From: Aquimarina rhabdastrellae
GTDB lineage: Bacteria > Bacteroidota > Bacteroidia > Flavobacteriales > Flavobacteriaceae
Assembly: GCA_947387485.1 (NCBI GenBank)
Contig: CANDNT010000011.1
Span: 62,001-126,000, forward strand
DNA: 64,000 bases
Direction: 5' to 3'
The notes below the pieces were generated by a model that searched no databases, was not told the origin of the DNA, and was given only the letters and a program-made list of their open reading frames with translations. The position numbers were made by a program, and so were the translations under genes. Positions 35,731 through 45,241 of this stretch are shown here, piece after piece. Each line of letters starts with the position of its first letter. Position 1 is the first letter of the stretch.

Positions 35731-38004
35731 TTGAAAACACTTTTTACAATTCTTTCATTTTTAGCTATTCAATTTGTTGTTGCCCAACAAATAGATGGTA
35801 AATTCATCGATCAAATCACGCAAATTCCCATCATTGATGTTACTCTTGTCAATACTACTACTCAAGATACCATACCAGTTTCTAATGGTTACTTTTCTAT
35901 AAATAAAATAGAAGTTGAAACTACTTTTATTGCTAGCGCAAAAGGATATTATCCAAAAAGTTTTGTAGTTACCACTTCTCCATATCTTATCATCAGTTTA
36001 CAACCACAATATCAACAATTAGAAGAAGTCGCTATACAACAAGCTACTATTCCTAAAAAAGTAAAACAAAGCGCTAAGGCTATTCACATACTTTCTGCAA
36101 GTGATTTACAACAAAACTCTGGTGTAGATTATGCTACTATCTTAAATACTGTTCCAGGTGTTTTTATGCAAAGTGGTGCTTTAAATACGAATCGAATAAG
36201 TATACGTGGTATTGGGGCTCGTAATCTTTTTGGTACTGCTAATATACGTGCATATTTTGGTGATATTCCTTTAACCGATGGTAATGGTGCTTCGGCTATA
36301 GAAGATTTAGAATTGGAATCTATTTCGCAAATTCAGATTCATAAAGGTCCATCTTCTAGTAGTTTTGGTGTTGGTTTAGGAGGTACGATTTTGCTTTCGC
36401 CCAAAAAAACTTCATATCAAAATACTCAACTTTCTTCTACTTATACTATAGGTAGTTATGGCTTACAAAAAACTAGTTTAGGTTTTGCTACTCATAAAAA
36501 CAATGCCGATTTCAATCTCCTATATAGTAATACGCATCAAGATGGTTATCGTGAAAACAATACCTACAATCGAAACACTTTTACAGGAAGCGGTACATTT
36601 AGCTTAAGTGAAAAAGATGAACTCACTTTTCTTGCTAGTTATATTGATCTTAAAGCTTTTATTCCCAGTTCGCTTAGCCAAGAAAACTTTGAAAACGATC
36701 CTAGATCTGCTGCTTTTACTTGGGGTCGAGCCAAAGGATTTGAAGATGCTCAAAATTTCTTATTAGGTAGTTCTTGGCAACATAAATTCAATGATAAACT
36801 CTCGGTATACACTAGTATATTTGGTCGACATCATAAGAATGACGAGCCTCGTCCTTTTAATATTCTTACAGAAGAAGCTACTTCTTATGGAATTCGTTCA
36901 CGTATCTTAGGTAATCATAAACTTAAACAAATAAAGGTAAAGTGGACGGTTGGTGGTGAATTCTTTAATGAGCATTACAACGGACAAACATTTGAAAACT
37001 TATATCAAGATTTTCCTGTAGGAACTGGTAGTGTTCAAGGTACTATCTTATCAGACCTAGATGAAACCCGTAGTTATTATAATTTGTTTGCCGAAACTCA
37101 AATCCATCCACATTCACAATGGTATATTACTATAGGTACTCATCTTAATCAAACTCAATACACCATTACAAATCAACTGGCAAATACTCCCAAAACAACA
37201 TTTGATTATGATCCTATCCTTTCTCCTAAACTAGGTGTTTCCTATATTTTGAATGACCAATTTAATTTTTATGGAACAATTGCTCACGGTTTTTCGACTC
37301 CTACAGCTAGTGAAACACTATTACCTGATGGTCTTTTTAATCCGGATTTAGCCCCTGAAACTGGATGGAATCTTGAATTTGGTAGCCGTTTTAATGCTCT
37401 AAATAAACAAGTTCAAGGTAGTTTTGCTATTTATCGTATGTGGGTAAATGATTTATTAGTAACTCGCCGTACTCCAGACGATAACTTCTTTGCTATTAAT
37501 GCTGGAAAAACTATTCATGATGGTATTGAATTAGATCTTAATTACCTACTCATTCAAACAGATGACATAACACTAACAGCAAATATGAATACGGCTATTT
37601 ATAATTATCGTTTTGACGAATTTATTGATGATGATGAGGATTTTTCTGGTAATGATCTTACAGGTGTTCCTGATTGGGTACGTAATTTTGGAGCATCTCT
37701 ACAATACAAGAATTACTATGCAAACGCCAACTTTAGACAAGTAGGTCAAATTCCGGTTAACGATCAAAATTCATTGTATAGTGATGTTTATGAATTATTA
37801 AATGCCAAAATAGGTTATCGACATATCTTATTTAAACATTTTAATCTGAATGCTTTCTTTGGTGTAAATAATATTCTAGATAAACGTTATGCCTCTCAAA
37901 TTCAAATTAATGCTAGAGGTTTTGGCGGTAATGCTCCACGCTATTTTTATCCTGGATTACCTATTCATGTTTATGGAGGTATTAACATAAATTATAATTT
38001 TTAA
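35731..38004 (+). CDS. TonB-dependent outer-membrane receptor
   Basis: A 757-residue receptor. The signal peptide MKTLFTILSFLAIQFVVAQ begins at a TTG start codon, and no in-frame ATG precedes it. A carboxypeptidase-like domain (about 20-95), then the plug (ILNTVPGVFMQSGALN, IRGIGARN, IHKGPSSSSFGVGLGG) and a beta-barrel ending in YGGININYNF follow. Close behind (59 bases) lies a PQQ-type sugar dehydrogenase gene, then a cytochrome c gene. The substrate may therefore be the sugar or the PQQ cofactor. No SusD partner is present. Confidence 0.9.
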   Translation: MKTLFTILSFLAIQFVVAQQIDGKFIDQITQIPIIDVTLVNTTTQDTIPVSNGYFSINKIEVETTFIASAKGYYPKSFVVTTSPYLIISLQPQYQQLEEVAIQQATIPKKVKQSAKAIHILSASDLQQNSGVDYATILNTVPGVFMQSGALNTNRISIRGIGARNLFGTANIRAYFGDIPLTDGNGASAIEDLELESISQIQIHKGPSSSSFGVGLGGTILLSPKKTSYQNTQLSSTYTIGSYGLQKTSLGFATHKNNADFNLLYSNTHQDGYRENNTYNRNTFTGSGTFSLSEKDELTFLASYIDLKAFIPSSLSQENFENDPRSAAFTWGRAKGFEDAQNFLLGSSWQHKFNDKLSVYTSIFGRHHKNDEPRPFNILTEEATSYGIRSRILGNHKLKQIKVKWTVGGEFFNEHYNGQTFENLYQDFPVGTGSVQGTILSDLDETRSYYNLFAETQIHPHSQWYITIGTHLNQTQYTITNQLANTPKTTFDYDPILSPKLGVSYILNDQFNFYGTIAHGFSTPTASETLLPDGLFNPDLAPETGWNLEFGSRFNALNKQVQGSFAIYRMWVNDLLVTRRTPDDNFFAINAGKTIHDGIELDLNYLLIQTDDITLTANMNTAIYNYRFDEFIDDDEDFSGNDLTGVPDWVRNFGASLQYKNYYANANFRQVGQIPVNDQNSLYSDVYELLNAKIGYRHILFKHFNLNAFFGVNNILDKRYASQIQINARGFGGNAPRYFYPGLPIHVYGGININYNF

Positions 38005-38063
38005 TCTATAGATTCTTTGTATTTTTCTTTCGAAAAGGAAATACGTAAATAAATTATTTGATT

Positions 38064-39185
38064 ATGAAATCTATTTTCTCTCTTGTTTTCTTGTCTATCA
38101 TAGGGTTGAGTTCATGTGCTCAGCAACCTAAAGCTAATGATATTCCTGTTGAAAATGATCCAAAAAATTATACTACAGCATTAGTAGTATCAGACTTATC
38201 TATACCGTGGGGAATGACTTGGCTACCTGATGGTAGTATGCTTATTACTGAAAAAAGTGGTTCTTTGATTCATTTTAAAAATGGAAAAAAGATCGAAATC
38301 AGTAATGTACCTGAAGTATATTTACGTAATCAAGGTGGTTTACTTGATATAGAAATACATCCAGATTATAAAAAGAATGGATGGTTATATCTTACGTATT
38401 CCTCTAAAGAAGGTACTGAAAAAGGTGGAAATACTGCTTTGATTAGAGCTCAACTGAAAGATAATGCACTTGTTAATATAGAAACTTTATATAAAGGAAG
38501 TCCTAATACGACCAAAGGACATCATTTTGGTTCTCGTATCGAGTTTGACAATCAAGGGTATCTTTATTTTTCTATTGGAGATCGTGGTGCTCGTGATGTT
38601 AATCCACAAGATGTTACTCGTGATGGTGGAAAAATCTATCGTTTACATGATGACGGACGTATTCCTAAAGACAATCCTTTTGTTGCTACTCTTAATGCAA
38701 AAAAGGCTGTTTTTTCTTTTGGACATCGCAACCCTCAAGGAATGGCAAAAAATCCAAAAGATGGTACGATATGGGTTCATGAACATGGTCCTCGTGGTGG
38801 TGACGAAATCAATATTATCCAGAAAGGAAATAACTATGGTTGGCCTGTTATAACGTATGGTATAAACTATAGTGGTACCAAAATCACTGATGAAACCAAA
38901 AAACTTGGTATGCAACAACCGCTATATTATTGGGTTCCATCTATAGCTCCTAGCGGAATGGCTTTTATCTCTAGTGATCGTTACCCTCAGTGGGAAAATA
39001 GCTTAGTGGTAGGTTCTCTTAAATTTCAGTACTTAGAACTACTAACCTTAAAAAACAATACTGTAGTAAAGCGTCAAAAGTTATTAGAAGATATTGGTCG
39101 TGTGCGTAATGTTGCTCAGGGTCCTGATGGTTATTTATATGTAGCTGTTGAAGGTAAAGGTATTGTAAAAATCATTCCTAATTAA
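38064..39185 (+). CDS. PQQ-dependent sugar dehydrogenase (GSDH/YliI-like) lipoprotein
   Basis: A protein of about 373 residues from the ATG at 38064, with the lipoprotein signal MKSIFSLVFLSIIGLSSC. The beta-propeller has the soluble aldose dehydrogenase/sorbosone dehydrogenase pattern: DLSIPWGMTWLPDGSMLITE, NQGGLLDIEIHPDY, KGHHFGSRIEFD, GHRNPQGMA and VHEHGPRGGDEIN. The family oxidises aldoses with PQQ and calcium in the periplasm. Electron acceptors are cytochromes; a cytochrome c gene follows 42 bases downstream. No PQQ-synthesis gene is in the window, so PQQ must come from elsewhere. Confidence 0.85.
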   Translation: MKSIFSLVFLSIIGLSSCAQQPKANDIPVENDPKNYTTALVVSDLSIPWGMTWLPDGSMLITEKSGSLIHFKNGKKIEISNVPEVYLRNQGGLLDIEIHPDYKKNGWLYLTYSSKEGTEKGGNTALIRAQLKDNALVNIETLYKGSPNTTKGHHFGSRIEFDNQGYLYFSIGDRGARDVNPQDVTRDGGKIYRLHDDGRIPKDNPFVATLNAKKAVFSFGHRNPQGMAKNPKDGTIWVHEHGPRGGDEINIIQKGNNYGWPVITYGINYSGTKITDETKKLGMQQPLYYWVPSIAPSGMAFISSDRYPQWENSLVVGSLKFQYLELLTLKNNTVVKRQKLLEDIGRVRNVAQGPDGYLYVAVEGKGIVKIIPN

Positions 39186-39227
39186 TTTTTTTCATAATCT
39201 AGGTATTTTTATTTAACAACAACATTT

Positions 39228-39668
39228 ATGAAATTTATTCTATTTATTTTTTCTACATTTTTTGGCTTTGCTTATTGGAATATCACTACTCCAACTACAA
39301 CACAAACATATACCATAATAGATACACAAGATGTATTAAAAGAGAGTGTTGCACGTGGTGCCGAAGTCTATGCCGATTTTTGTATGCAATGCCATATGGC
39401 CGAAGGTGAAGGTGTTCCTAATTCTTTTCCTCCACTAGCTAAATCTGATTGGATAAAAAACAAAAGAAAAGCGAGCATACAGGCTATTAAATACGGTCTT
39501 AAAGGAGAAATTACTGTAAACGGAAAAACATATAACAATATCATGACTCCTATGGGGTTAGAAGACGAAGAGATTGCCGATGTTATGAACTACATCATGA
39601 ATAACTGGGGTAATACTCAAAAAAACATAGTCACGCCAGCAGAAGTTGCAAAGGTTAAAAAGTCTTAA
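39228..39668 (+). CDS. Class I cytochrome c
   Basis: A 146-residue exported single-heme cytochrome. The N-terminal hydrophobic segment (MKFILFIFSTFFGFAYW) is the signal. The heme site CMQCH lies in YADFCMQCHMAEGEGVPNSF. The axial Met is probably in MTPMGLEDEEIADVMNY. It is the likely electron acceptor of the PQQ-type dehydrogenase just upstream. Confidence 0.85.
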   Translation: MKFILFIFSTFFGFAYWNITTPTTTQTYTIIDTQDVLKESVARGAEVYADFCMQCHMAEGEGVPNSFPPLAKSDWIKNKRKASIQAIKYGLKGEITVNGKTYNNIMTPMGLEDEEIADVMNYIMNNWGNTQKNIVTPAEVAKVKKS

Positions 39669-39677
39669 ATCAATATA

Positions 39678-40136
39678 TTATTCAGCAATAGTAGTGTGTT
39701 TATCTTTTCTATGATATTCAAACATTTCTATTGCTGTTTTTAACATTCCTATAAATCCAATACCTAATACAATTATACCTATAGATAATTCTTGAAGTTT
39801 AGCATTTGTCTCTCCTAGATAACCTATCATTCCATAAATAATAAATACAGCTGTCATTATTGACATAAAAATTAAGAATAATTTTCCTTTTGTAGGACTC
39901 TCCCATATTTTTCTAGAAAGCTTGTTCTGTGTTTTTGTCGTATCCTGAAGAGTAGAAAAGCTTATAGCTAACCCCATAAATATCAACATATTATTTAAAC
40001 TCTTAAAAACCATATCAATACTTTCTTTGTCTCCTTCAATTCCCTCAAAATGAGGTTTAAATGCAAAGTATAAAGCAACTATCATTAATGGATATTGTAA
40101 ATAACTGATATAATGGAAAAATAGTTTAATGTTCAT
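39678..40136 (-). CDS. Hypothetical membrane protein
   Basis: A 152-residue protein with about four hydrophobic helices (about 10-27, 45-62, 88-108, 118-137) and a charged C-terminus. No motif or family is recognised. Convergent with the cytochrome gene, 9 bases between stops. Confidence 0.55.
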   Translation of the reverse strand: MNIKLFFHYISYLQYPLMIVALYFAFKPHFEGIEGDKESIDMVFKSLNNMLIFMGLAISFSTLQDTTKTQNKLSRKIWESPTKGKLFLIFMSIMTAVFIIYGMIGYLGETNAKLQELSIGIIVLGIGFIGMLKTAIEMFEYHRKDKHTTIAE

Positions 40137-40200
40137 TTTTTGAATTTTATATGCAGCTAAATATACTATTTATCTCATATTATCAAGTATTTAAAGATTA

Positions 40201-40235
40201 AAAAGACTCTTAACTACTATTGCCAAGAGTCTTTT
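40201..40235 (-). terminator. Rho-independent terminator of the di-heme peroxidase gene
   Basis: AAAAGACTCTT (40201-40211) pairs with AAGAGTCTTTT (40225-40235) over a 13-base loop. T runs lie on both outer sides, so it may work in both directions. It lies 38 bases past the stop at 40273. Confidence 0.8.
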
Positions 40236-40272
40236 TTGCTTTCCCCAAAAAGCATTCCCCCAAATATTTATT

Positions 40273-41496
40273 TTATTTAAAAGGATCAGACCACTTTTCG
40301 TTTATATATACATCTGTTCCTGATAGCGTTCTTAAAAAAGCGGTAAGTTGTTCCATTTCTTGAGTCGTCATATCCAGAAATTGAGGATTCCCTCCTGGTG
40401 TTAATCTTCTATCTAGATTAGTGTTTCCTGTTACTCTAGAAATACTATTGTAATGTTCTAAGGTAGCACTTAAATCTCCTCCTGTTTCCATTCCGTTATG
40501 AAACAATCCACCGTTTAATGTACCATCAATTTTCATGATATCTCTTAAACTAGGCGAACGTGTAACGTCTATATCTATTCCTATTCCTGTTAATGTTTCT
40601 ACCATTCCGTTATTACGTGAATCTGGATCTATATCAAATTCTGGAGCACGATGACATACCATACAATTTACTCCTCCACTTGTTCTTCTCGATACAGTAA
40701 CTCCATTAATTGTTGTAGTTTCAAATTCAAAATTTGTGCTAAACAATAATTTTCCAGCATTTTCATCGGCAGTAAAATTGGGGAAATCCTGTCTATGGTT
40801 ATTTACTTGACTTCGTCCTATATCATATTTGGAATCAAAGGACTGAATACTTCTTATAAATTGTGCTAAAGCATTTTGAATTCTAGTTTCTGTAATCTCT
40901 TCATCTCCAAAAGCACTTCTAAATAATACTTCATAATAAGGAAGCTCTCCTAATTTTATAATCATATCAGTTAAATCTGGAGCGCCATCTGTACCACTAA
41001 AGCCCATCTCTGCATGATCTTGAATTGGCATGGTTGTTTGTTCTTCTAGTGTAGTAGCTCTTTCGTCCCAAAAGAATCTAGTTTCTTCTGCAAATCGCGT
41101 ATTAATTAAACGCATAGAATGTCTTCCTGTCTGTCCATTAACACCTGTACTTGCTTGTGCTATATCTCCAAAAGCATTTGTTTGTTGATGGCAACTTGCA
41201 CAAGAGATTGTATTATTTGTCGATAGGTTTTTATCATAAAAAAGGACTCTTCCTAATGTTGCTGCTTCATCTGTAATAATATTATTTGTAGTATTATCTT
41301 TGGTTATATATCCAGGTACAGTTTGATTTTCATAATTTAATAACTCACTCAAATCAATATTTAATACTTCGTCTATAATGTTTTGATCACTATTAATCTC
41401 TTCATTAGTTTCATCTATAGGAATATAATCGGTTGTTTCGTTGTCTGAGCATGAGAGTAATATAATTGTTATTAAGGCTAAAGCAAATCTTTTCAT
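40273..41496 (-). CDS. Di-heme cytochrome c peroxidase/MauG-family lipoprotein
   Basis: A 407-residue protein with the lipoprotein signal MKRFALALITIILLSC. Two c-heme sites are present: CASCH in NTISCASCHQQTNAFGD (N-terminal, peroxidatic or high-spin heme) and CMVCH in GGVNCMVCHRAPEFD (electron-transfer heme). FFWDERATTLEEQTTMPIQD and the C-terminal LTAFLRTLSG are typical of the CcpA/MauG family. It reduces hydrogen peroxide in the periplasm or modifies a partner protein. The LodA-like oxidase elsewhere in the window makes peroxide, but the genes are 14 kb apart. Confidence 0.9.
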   Translation of the reverse strand: MKRFALALITIILLSCSDNETTDYIPIDETNEEINSDQNIIDEVLNIDLSELLNYENQTVPGYITKDNTTNNIITDEAATLGRVLFYDKNLSTNNTISCASCHQQTNAFGDIAQASTGVNGQTGRHSMRLINTRFAEETRFFWDERATTLEEQTTMPIQDHAEMGFSGTDGAPDLTDMIIKLGELPYYEVLFRSAFGDEEITETRIQNALAQFIRSIQSFDSKYDIGRSQVNNHRQDFPNFTADENAGKLLFSTNFEFETTTINGVTVSRRTSGGVNCMVCHRAPEFDIDPDSRNNGMVETLTGIGIDIDVTRSPSLRDIMKIDGTLNGGLFHNGMETGGDLSATLEHYNSISRVTGNTNLDRRLTPGGNPQFLDMTTQEMEQLTAFLRTLSGTDVYINEKWSDPFK

Positions 41497-41598
41497 ATAA
41501 AAGAATTTAGGAGTTATATAGCTTTAGACTTCAAAAATGTTAAAAAGTTTAACACCATCATAAAAAAAACAAAAATATTTTAGCCCAAAATAAACAAA

Positions 41599-41629
41599 AG
41601 CCCCTGTAAACTATAGATTTACAAGGGCT
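41599..41629 (-). terminator. Rho-independent terminator
   Basis: AGCCCCTGTAAA (41599-41610) pairs with TTTACAAGGGCT (41618-41629), one mismatch, 7-base loop, with a T-rich tail on the minus strand. It lies 23 bases past the stop of the lipoprotein gene at 41652. Confidence 0.75.
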
Positions 41630-41651
41630 CAAAATTTTATAAAATAATTCT

Positions 41652-42671
41652 TTATTCTATACCTAAATATGGATTATATGTATAAGTTTTACTAAAATTA
41701 CCCAAACCATTAAAATAAACATCCACAAGGTGAGCAGGATATTTTGCTAAACCACCGGCTAATAATCCTGTTCCTCCACCATCATTTTTATCATCCCAAT
41801 TCCATGGTGCATTTGCTGTTCCTGAACCATATGATTTTCTAAATGAGTTGCAATTATTAAATAATCTACTATTGCAACGTTCCTCCCACATTCCTTCAGA
41901 CTTGTATATATCAACCAATTGATACTGTACAAATCGATCGTATACATCGTTAGGCACTTCGCTTGTTGTTTTACTAGGGTAATAAATTACATAATCGCTA
42001 CCTCTTGGTTTTAACTTTGAATATGCTTTTATTCCATGGCCTTTGGCTTCTGCTGCTGTCTCAAAACGCTGTACACCATCATATTGTTTTAATGATAATG
42101 TTCCATCTATATCCTCATTACCATCTCTTAATCCAGAATTTGGTGCTTTAAATGAGAAAAAATCACTGTGAAAAACAGTTACTATTCCTAACGCTTCTCC
42201 ATATGTCGAGTTGTCTTTTTTTACAATTGTTAACACGCCTTCTAAATCATTTTCATGTTCATCTAATCGATATAAAAAGAAAATATCTGTCCAATCTCTA
42301 GGGTGAAAAAATGCGTAAATGATGAAATAGTGTGTTGTTGTTTCTACTACAGAATAATAACTCACAGCTTCTGCGGCTTTTGTTTTAATATTATCCCAAT
42401 TATTGGTCGCATTTAAGTCACCATCAAAATCATATCTTGTGATATAATCTGCTTTTCCACTTAATCCATGCGAACCTGTTTTGTCTACATCTTGATAATG
42501 AATTGGAGCGTGGTGATAAGCTAAATCCAAATAGAATTGCTGTCTATTTTGTTGTTTTGTTGTCCTTGTTAATTCAAGCTGTTTGTGTTCTAATTCTTCA
42601 TTTAATACATTATCTTCCTCACACCCCATTGCTATGATACTTATAAGCAATATTAGTAATAACTTTTTCAT
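41652..42671 (-). CDS. Hypothetical lipoprotein
   Basis: A 339-residue protein with the lipoprotein signal MKKLLLILLISIIAMGC. Near the start of the mature part is YHHAPIHYQDVDKTG. Later come FFHPRDWTDIFFLYRLDEHE followed by NDLEG, and CNSRLFNNCNSF with two cysteines that could form a disulfide. The first two stretches faintly recall NPP1-like or Vps62-like folds, but I cannot support either. Own terminator downstream; probably a single-gene unit. Confidence 0.55.
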   Translation of the reverse strand: MKKLLLILLISIIAMGCEEDNVLNEELEHKQLELTRTTKQQNRQQFYLDLAYHHAPIHYQDVDKTGSHGLSGKADYITRYDFDGDLNATNNWDNIKTKAAEAVSYYSVVETTTHYFIIYAFFHPRDWTDIFFLYRLDEHENDLEGVLTIVKKDNSTYGEALGIVTVFHSDFFSFKAPNSGLRDGNEDIDGTLSLKQYDGVQRFETAAEAKGHGIKAYSKLKPRGSDYVIYYPSKTTSEVPNDVYDRFVQYQLVDIYKSEGMWEERCNSRLFNNCNSFRKSYGSGTANAPWNWDDKNDGGGTGLLAGGLAKYPAHLVDVYFNGLGNFSKTYTYNPYLGIE

Positions 42672-42697
42672 GTTTACGTTAATTTAGTTTTGAAATT

Positions 42698-43434
42698 TTA
42701 TTTTGATTCTAGAATATTTGATTCATCTTTTAAAACCCAATTACTTCGTTTGGGTAATGCTATACTTATGATATAATTTTCTTTAATCTCACTTATGATT
42801 TGATACTGAGAAAAATTATTCATTAAAAAGTGATACTGGAAAATCTTATTTTTATTATACTATACTTTGGTGATTTCAAATAATTGAAAAGAGGTCATCA
42901 ATCCTGTTTTTAGAACTTTGGAAATTGCTTCTTTGGCTGTCCATAATAATCCGTATCGAATATTTTCAGGTATAGATTGTGTTAAACTTAATTCTCTAAG
43001 TGTACATTGTTTAGCTACGACTTCATAATTTAATTTATCTCCATTAATTTCGATATCAATAGCCATAGGATGTCCTACTTCACAAACTACTACTGCTGCA
43101 CAATCATTTTTATGACTTATACTAAGTTGAATCTGTTCGTAACTATTTAATTGTAACAAAGGCTGTCCAAAAACTCCTGATTTTACTTCTACAGCCTTGT
43201 AATCTATCTGACATAGGGTCTGTACAGCAATTTTTGAAGAATTCTACCTAAAAGAAATTGGTGTTGCTTATTTTTAATTTTATACGTGTCGTACTGTAAT
43301 AATTCTGACGATGTTAAATATGTTTCTTTTACTATTTCGCAACTTTTAAAATCAGCTTGAAGCACTATAACTTTCGCTTTAAGTATAATTTCTTCTCTAT
43401 ATAAAACGAGATATTTTTGCTCTATTTTAAACAC
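42698..43434 (-). pseudogene. Decayed Sfp-type phosphopantetheinyl transferase
   Basis: The GTG-started frame at 43434 gives the N-terminal part up to HQFLLGRILQK. The frame is then lost at an A5 run (43231-43235). One added A would continue it as IAVQTLCQIDYKAVEVKSGV, then QLSISHKNDCAAVVV, AIDIEI and LLWTAKEAISKVLKTGL, the PPTase Mg and CoA motifs. A TAG at 42860-42862 interrupts it again, after which YNKNKIFQYHFLMNNFSQYQ and ISIALPKRSNWVLKDES run in frame to TAA at 42698. Two independent lesions make decay more likely than sequencing error. An intact PPTase lies at 46564-47226. Confidence 0.8.
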
Positions 43435-43435
43435 T

Positions 43436-44386
43436 TTATGTTTTTGAATACGATATTTTTCGTGTTTTTGCTTTAAGATTTCTTATTGATATTGCACTTG
43501 CAATTAACATTGCATATATCGCTACTAATACTATAAAATTAAGCATGCATGTTAGCGTTACTTGTTCGGATTTTACCATGCTTGTAATCCATAACTCTGA
43601 GATGTATGAGGATGGAACTATTTTTGCAATATATTGTGCCAAGACTGTCATATTATCTAATGGTAATATCAAATTACTCAACAAGATATCTGGAAGTATC
43701 ATAACCATAATCTTTTGCAAACGCTTTTCTTTACTCTTGGTTTTAAAAAACATCAATCTGGTTATACATAAATTGACCAAAATAAATAACAACATTGTTC
43801 CTGATGCTACTACAAAATTCTGTTTCATTTGTAAAACACCTAGTATTTGTGCCAAGCCAGTATACATATAAAATAATATCAAGCTTACCATAAATGACAA
43901 AAGAAAGCTCTTTTTATGTTTTTTCGTTTTTTGATATATCCAGAAATATAAAAGCTTTGATAAGGTTCCTAAAAAAATAATTAAAAACCCACTCAACAGG
44001 TATTTTTGAAACCAATTTATAGCAGTTATTCCATAGACTGTTTTGCTCTTGTCTACTTCTTTTTTGACATAATCATCAAAAAGAAAAAATGATAACATAT
44101 TATCTTTTTGAAACACTAACGTAACCTCTTCTTCTTTTTCTTGATGAGCATGTATTTCTGCCAAAAAAACTTTTTGTTCTATCTCATAATCTCCTGCTAC
44201 ATGCACCTTCAGTTTTTTTACTACCTCCTGAGCTTCTATATATTCACGGATATATTCTGTTTGATATTTTTTTTGAATAAATACATCTATAGGTTTTTCA
44301 TATGATTTTCCTGCATTAGAAAATAACACTAGTAATAATGGAAAAATAAATAGCCAAAATCCATATTTTTTAATAATATATTTCAT
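43436..44386 (-). CDS. ABC-2-type permease-like membrane protein
   Basis: A 316-residue protein. One N-terminal helix is followed by an extracytoplasmic domain of about 110 residues, then five helices. This is the plan of ABC-2 permeases (one helix, large loop, five helices). The stretch ILLSNLILPLDNMTVLAQYI and IVPSSYISEL resembles the conserved end of ABC-2 export permeases. No ATPase gene is adjacent. It ends 2 bases before the decayed PPTase gene, so the two were once one operon, perhaps part of a lost biosynthetic locus. Confidence 0.6.
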   Translation of the reverse strand: MKYIIKKYGFWLFIFPLLLVLFSNAGKSYEKPIDVFIQKKYQTEYIREYIEAQEVVKKLKVHVAGDYEIEQKVFLAEIHAHQEKEEEVTLVFQKDNMLSFFLFDDYVKKEVDKSKTVYGITAINWFQKYLLSGFLIIFLGTLSKLLYFWIYQKTKKHKKSFLLSFMVSLILFYMYTGLAQILGVLQMKQNFVVASGTMLLFILVNLCITRLMFFKTKSKEKRLQKIMVMILPDILLSNLILPLDNMTVLAQYIAKIVPSSYISELWITSMVKSEQVTLTCMLNFIVLVAIYAMLIASAISIRNLKAKTRKISYSKT

Positions 44387-44870
44387 GAGTATCTTAAATA
44401 TTATTTTGATTATTATATTTCAAAACATTCTTATCTTATACGTTTTGGAATCTTTGTAAGTTTATCAACTATCATTAAGCATTGTTAAATTCTTTTATTG
44501 ATATATGAAATACTTCAATTAGATATTTTAAAAAGTTTCATTTCTCCGATCTATAGAACCAAATACAAATTAAAAATCTCTTTGTCAGGCTATCTGTTCT
44601 ATAATTTAGAAAACATTTCACTTTTTTATTGCGATTTATGTCCTACTTTTTATTAGCTAACTCTCGTGATTTAAAAATGTAAATGCTATTTTTTAATGAC
44701 AAACATAGTTTTTATCATATTCACATTTATTCATATAAAACGACTAATTAACAAACCTTTACATCTTATTCATTTATTATTGAATTAAAACTTTCATTTG
44801 TTTAATAATTAATCACCCTTTATCCTATTTTCAATTATGTTATTATTTAAAAATAAAAAACACATAATCG
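44387..44870. other. Intergenic stretch without a recognisable gene
   Basis: About 480 AT-rich bases between the permease start and the tRNA promoter. I see no open frame with protein-like composition, no strong stem-loop and no repeat longer than a few bases. It must hold the permease promoter, but no clear TAnnTTTG box is visible on the minus strand. Confidence 0.5.
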
Positions 44871-44901
44871 TTGCATAGAATATTCATGTTATTTATATTT
44901 G
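44871..44901 (+). promoter_or_regulatory. Consensus Bacteroidota promoter of the tRNA pair
   Basis: TTG at 44871-44873, a 20-base spacer, and TATATTTG at 44894-44901, an exact match to TTG-N17..23-TAnnTTTG. Transcription should start about 44908, giving a 40-base leader before tRNA-Ser. Confidence 0.85.
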
Positions 44902-44947
44902 CACCCGCATTACGATAAGAGCAATGCCAAGTTCTGAAATTAATTAT

Positions 44948-45029
44948 GGAGAGGTGGCAGAGTGGTAATGCAGCAGCCTGCTAAGCTGTCATCCTTAGGG
45001 ATGCCCGGGTTCGAATCCCGGTCTCTCCG
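44948..45029 (+). tRNA. tRNA-Ser (GCT)
   Basis: Acceptor GGAGAGG (44948-44954) pairs with TCTCTCC (45022-45028), discriminator G. Anticodon stem GCAGC/GCTGT with loop CTGCTAA; anticodon GCT at 44980-44982 with T33 in place. A long variable arm, as in class II serine tRNAs, and T-arm loop TTCGAAT. CCA is not encoded. Confidence 0.95.
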
Positions 45030-45047
45030 CTCTTTTATTTCACACCT

Positions 45048-45122
45048 CGGGGTGTAGCGTAGCCCGGTCATCGCGCCTGCTTTGGGAGCAGGAGGTCGCA
45101 GGTTCGAATCCTGCCACCCCGA
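45048..45122 (+). tRNA. tRNA-Pro (TGG)
   Basis: Acceptor CGGGGTG (45048-45054) pairs with CACCCCG (45115-45121), discriminator A. Anticodon stem CCTGC/GCAGG with loop TTTGGGA; anticodon TGG at 45083-45085. It is 18 bases after tRNA-Ser and shares its promoter. A terminator follows. Confidence 0.95.
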
Positions 45123-45130
45123 CAAAAATA

Positions 45131-45162
45131 AACCGTTCATTTTTAACTAAGAATGATCGGTT
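45131..45162 (+). terminator. Terminator of the tRNA-Ser/tRNA-Pro transcript
   Basis: AACCGTTCATT (45131-45141) pairs with AATGATCGGTT (45152-45162) with one T-T mismatch, followed by a run of T. Confidence 0.8.
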
Positions 45163-45241
45163 TTTTTATTTCTAGTATATTTATCTCTATATATTACATA
45201 AACTTAAAACTATAAAAGGAAAATTTCCATTCCTATCTAGT

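Noticed and set aside
41652-42671. NPP1-like (necrosis-inducing) toxin
   Set aside because: Only a vague resemblance around EHENDLEG; the hallmark GHRHDWE heptapeptide is absent.
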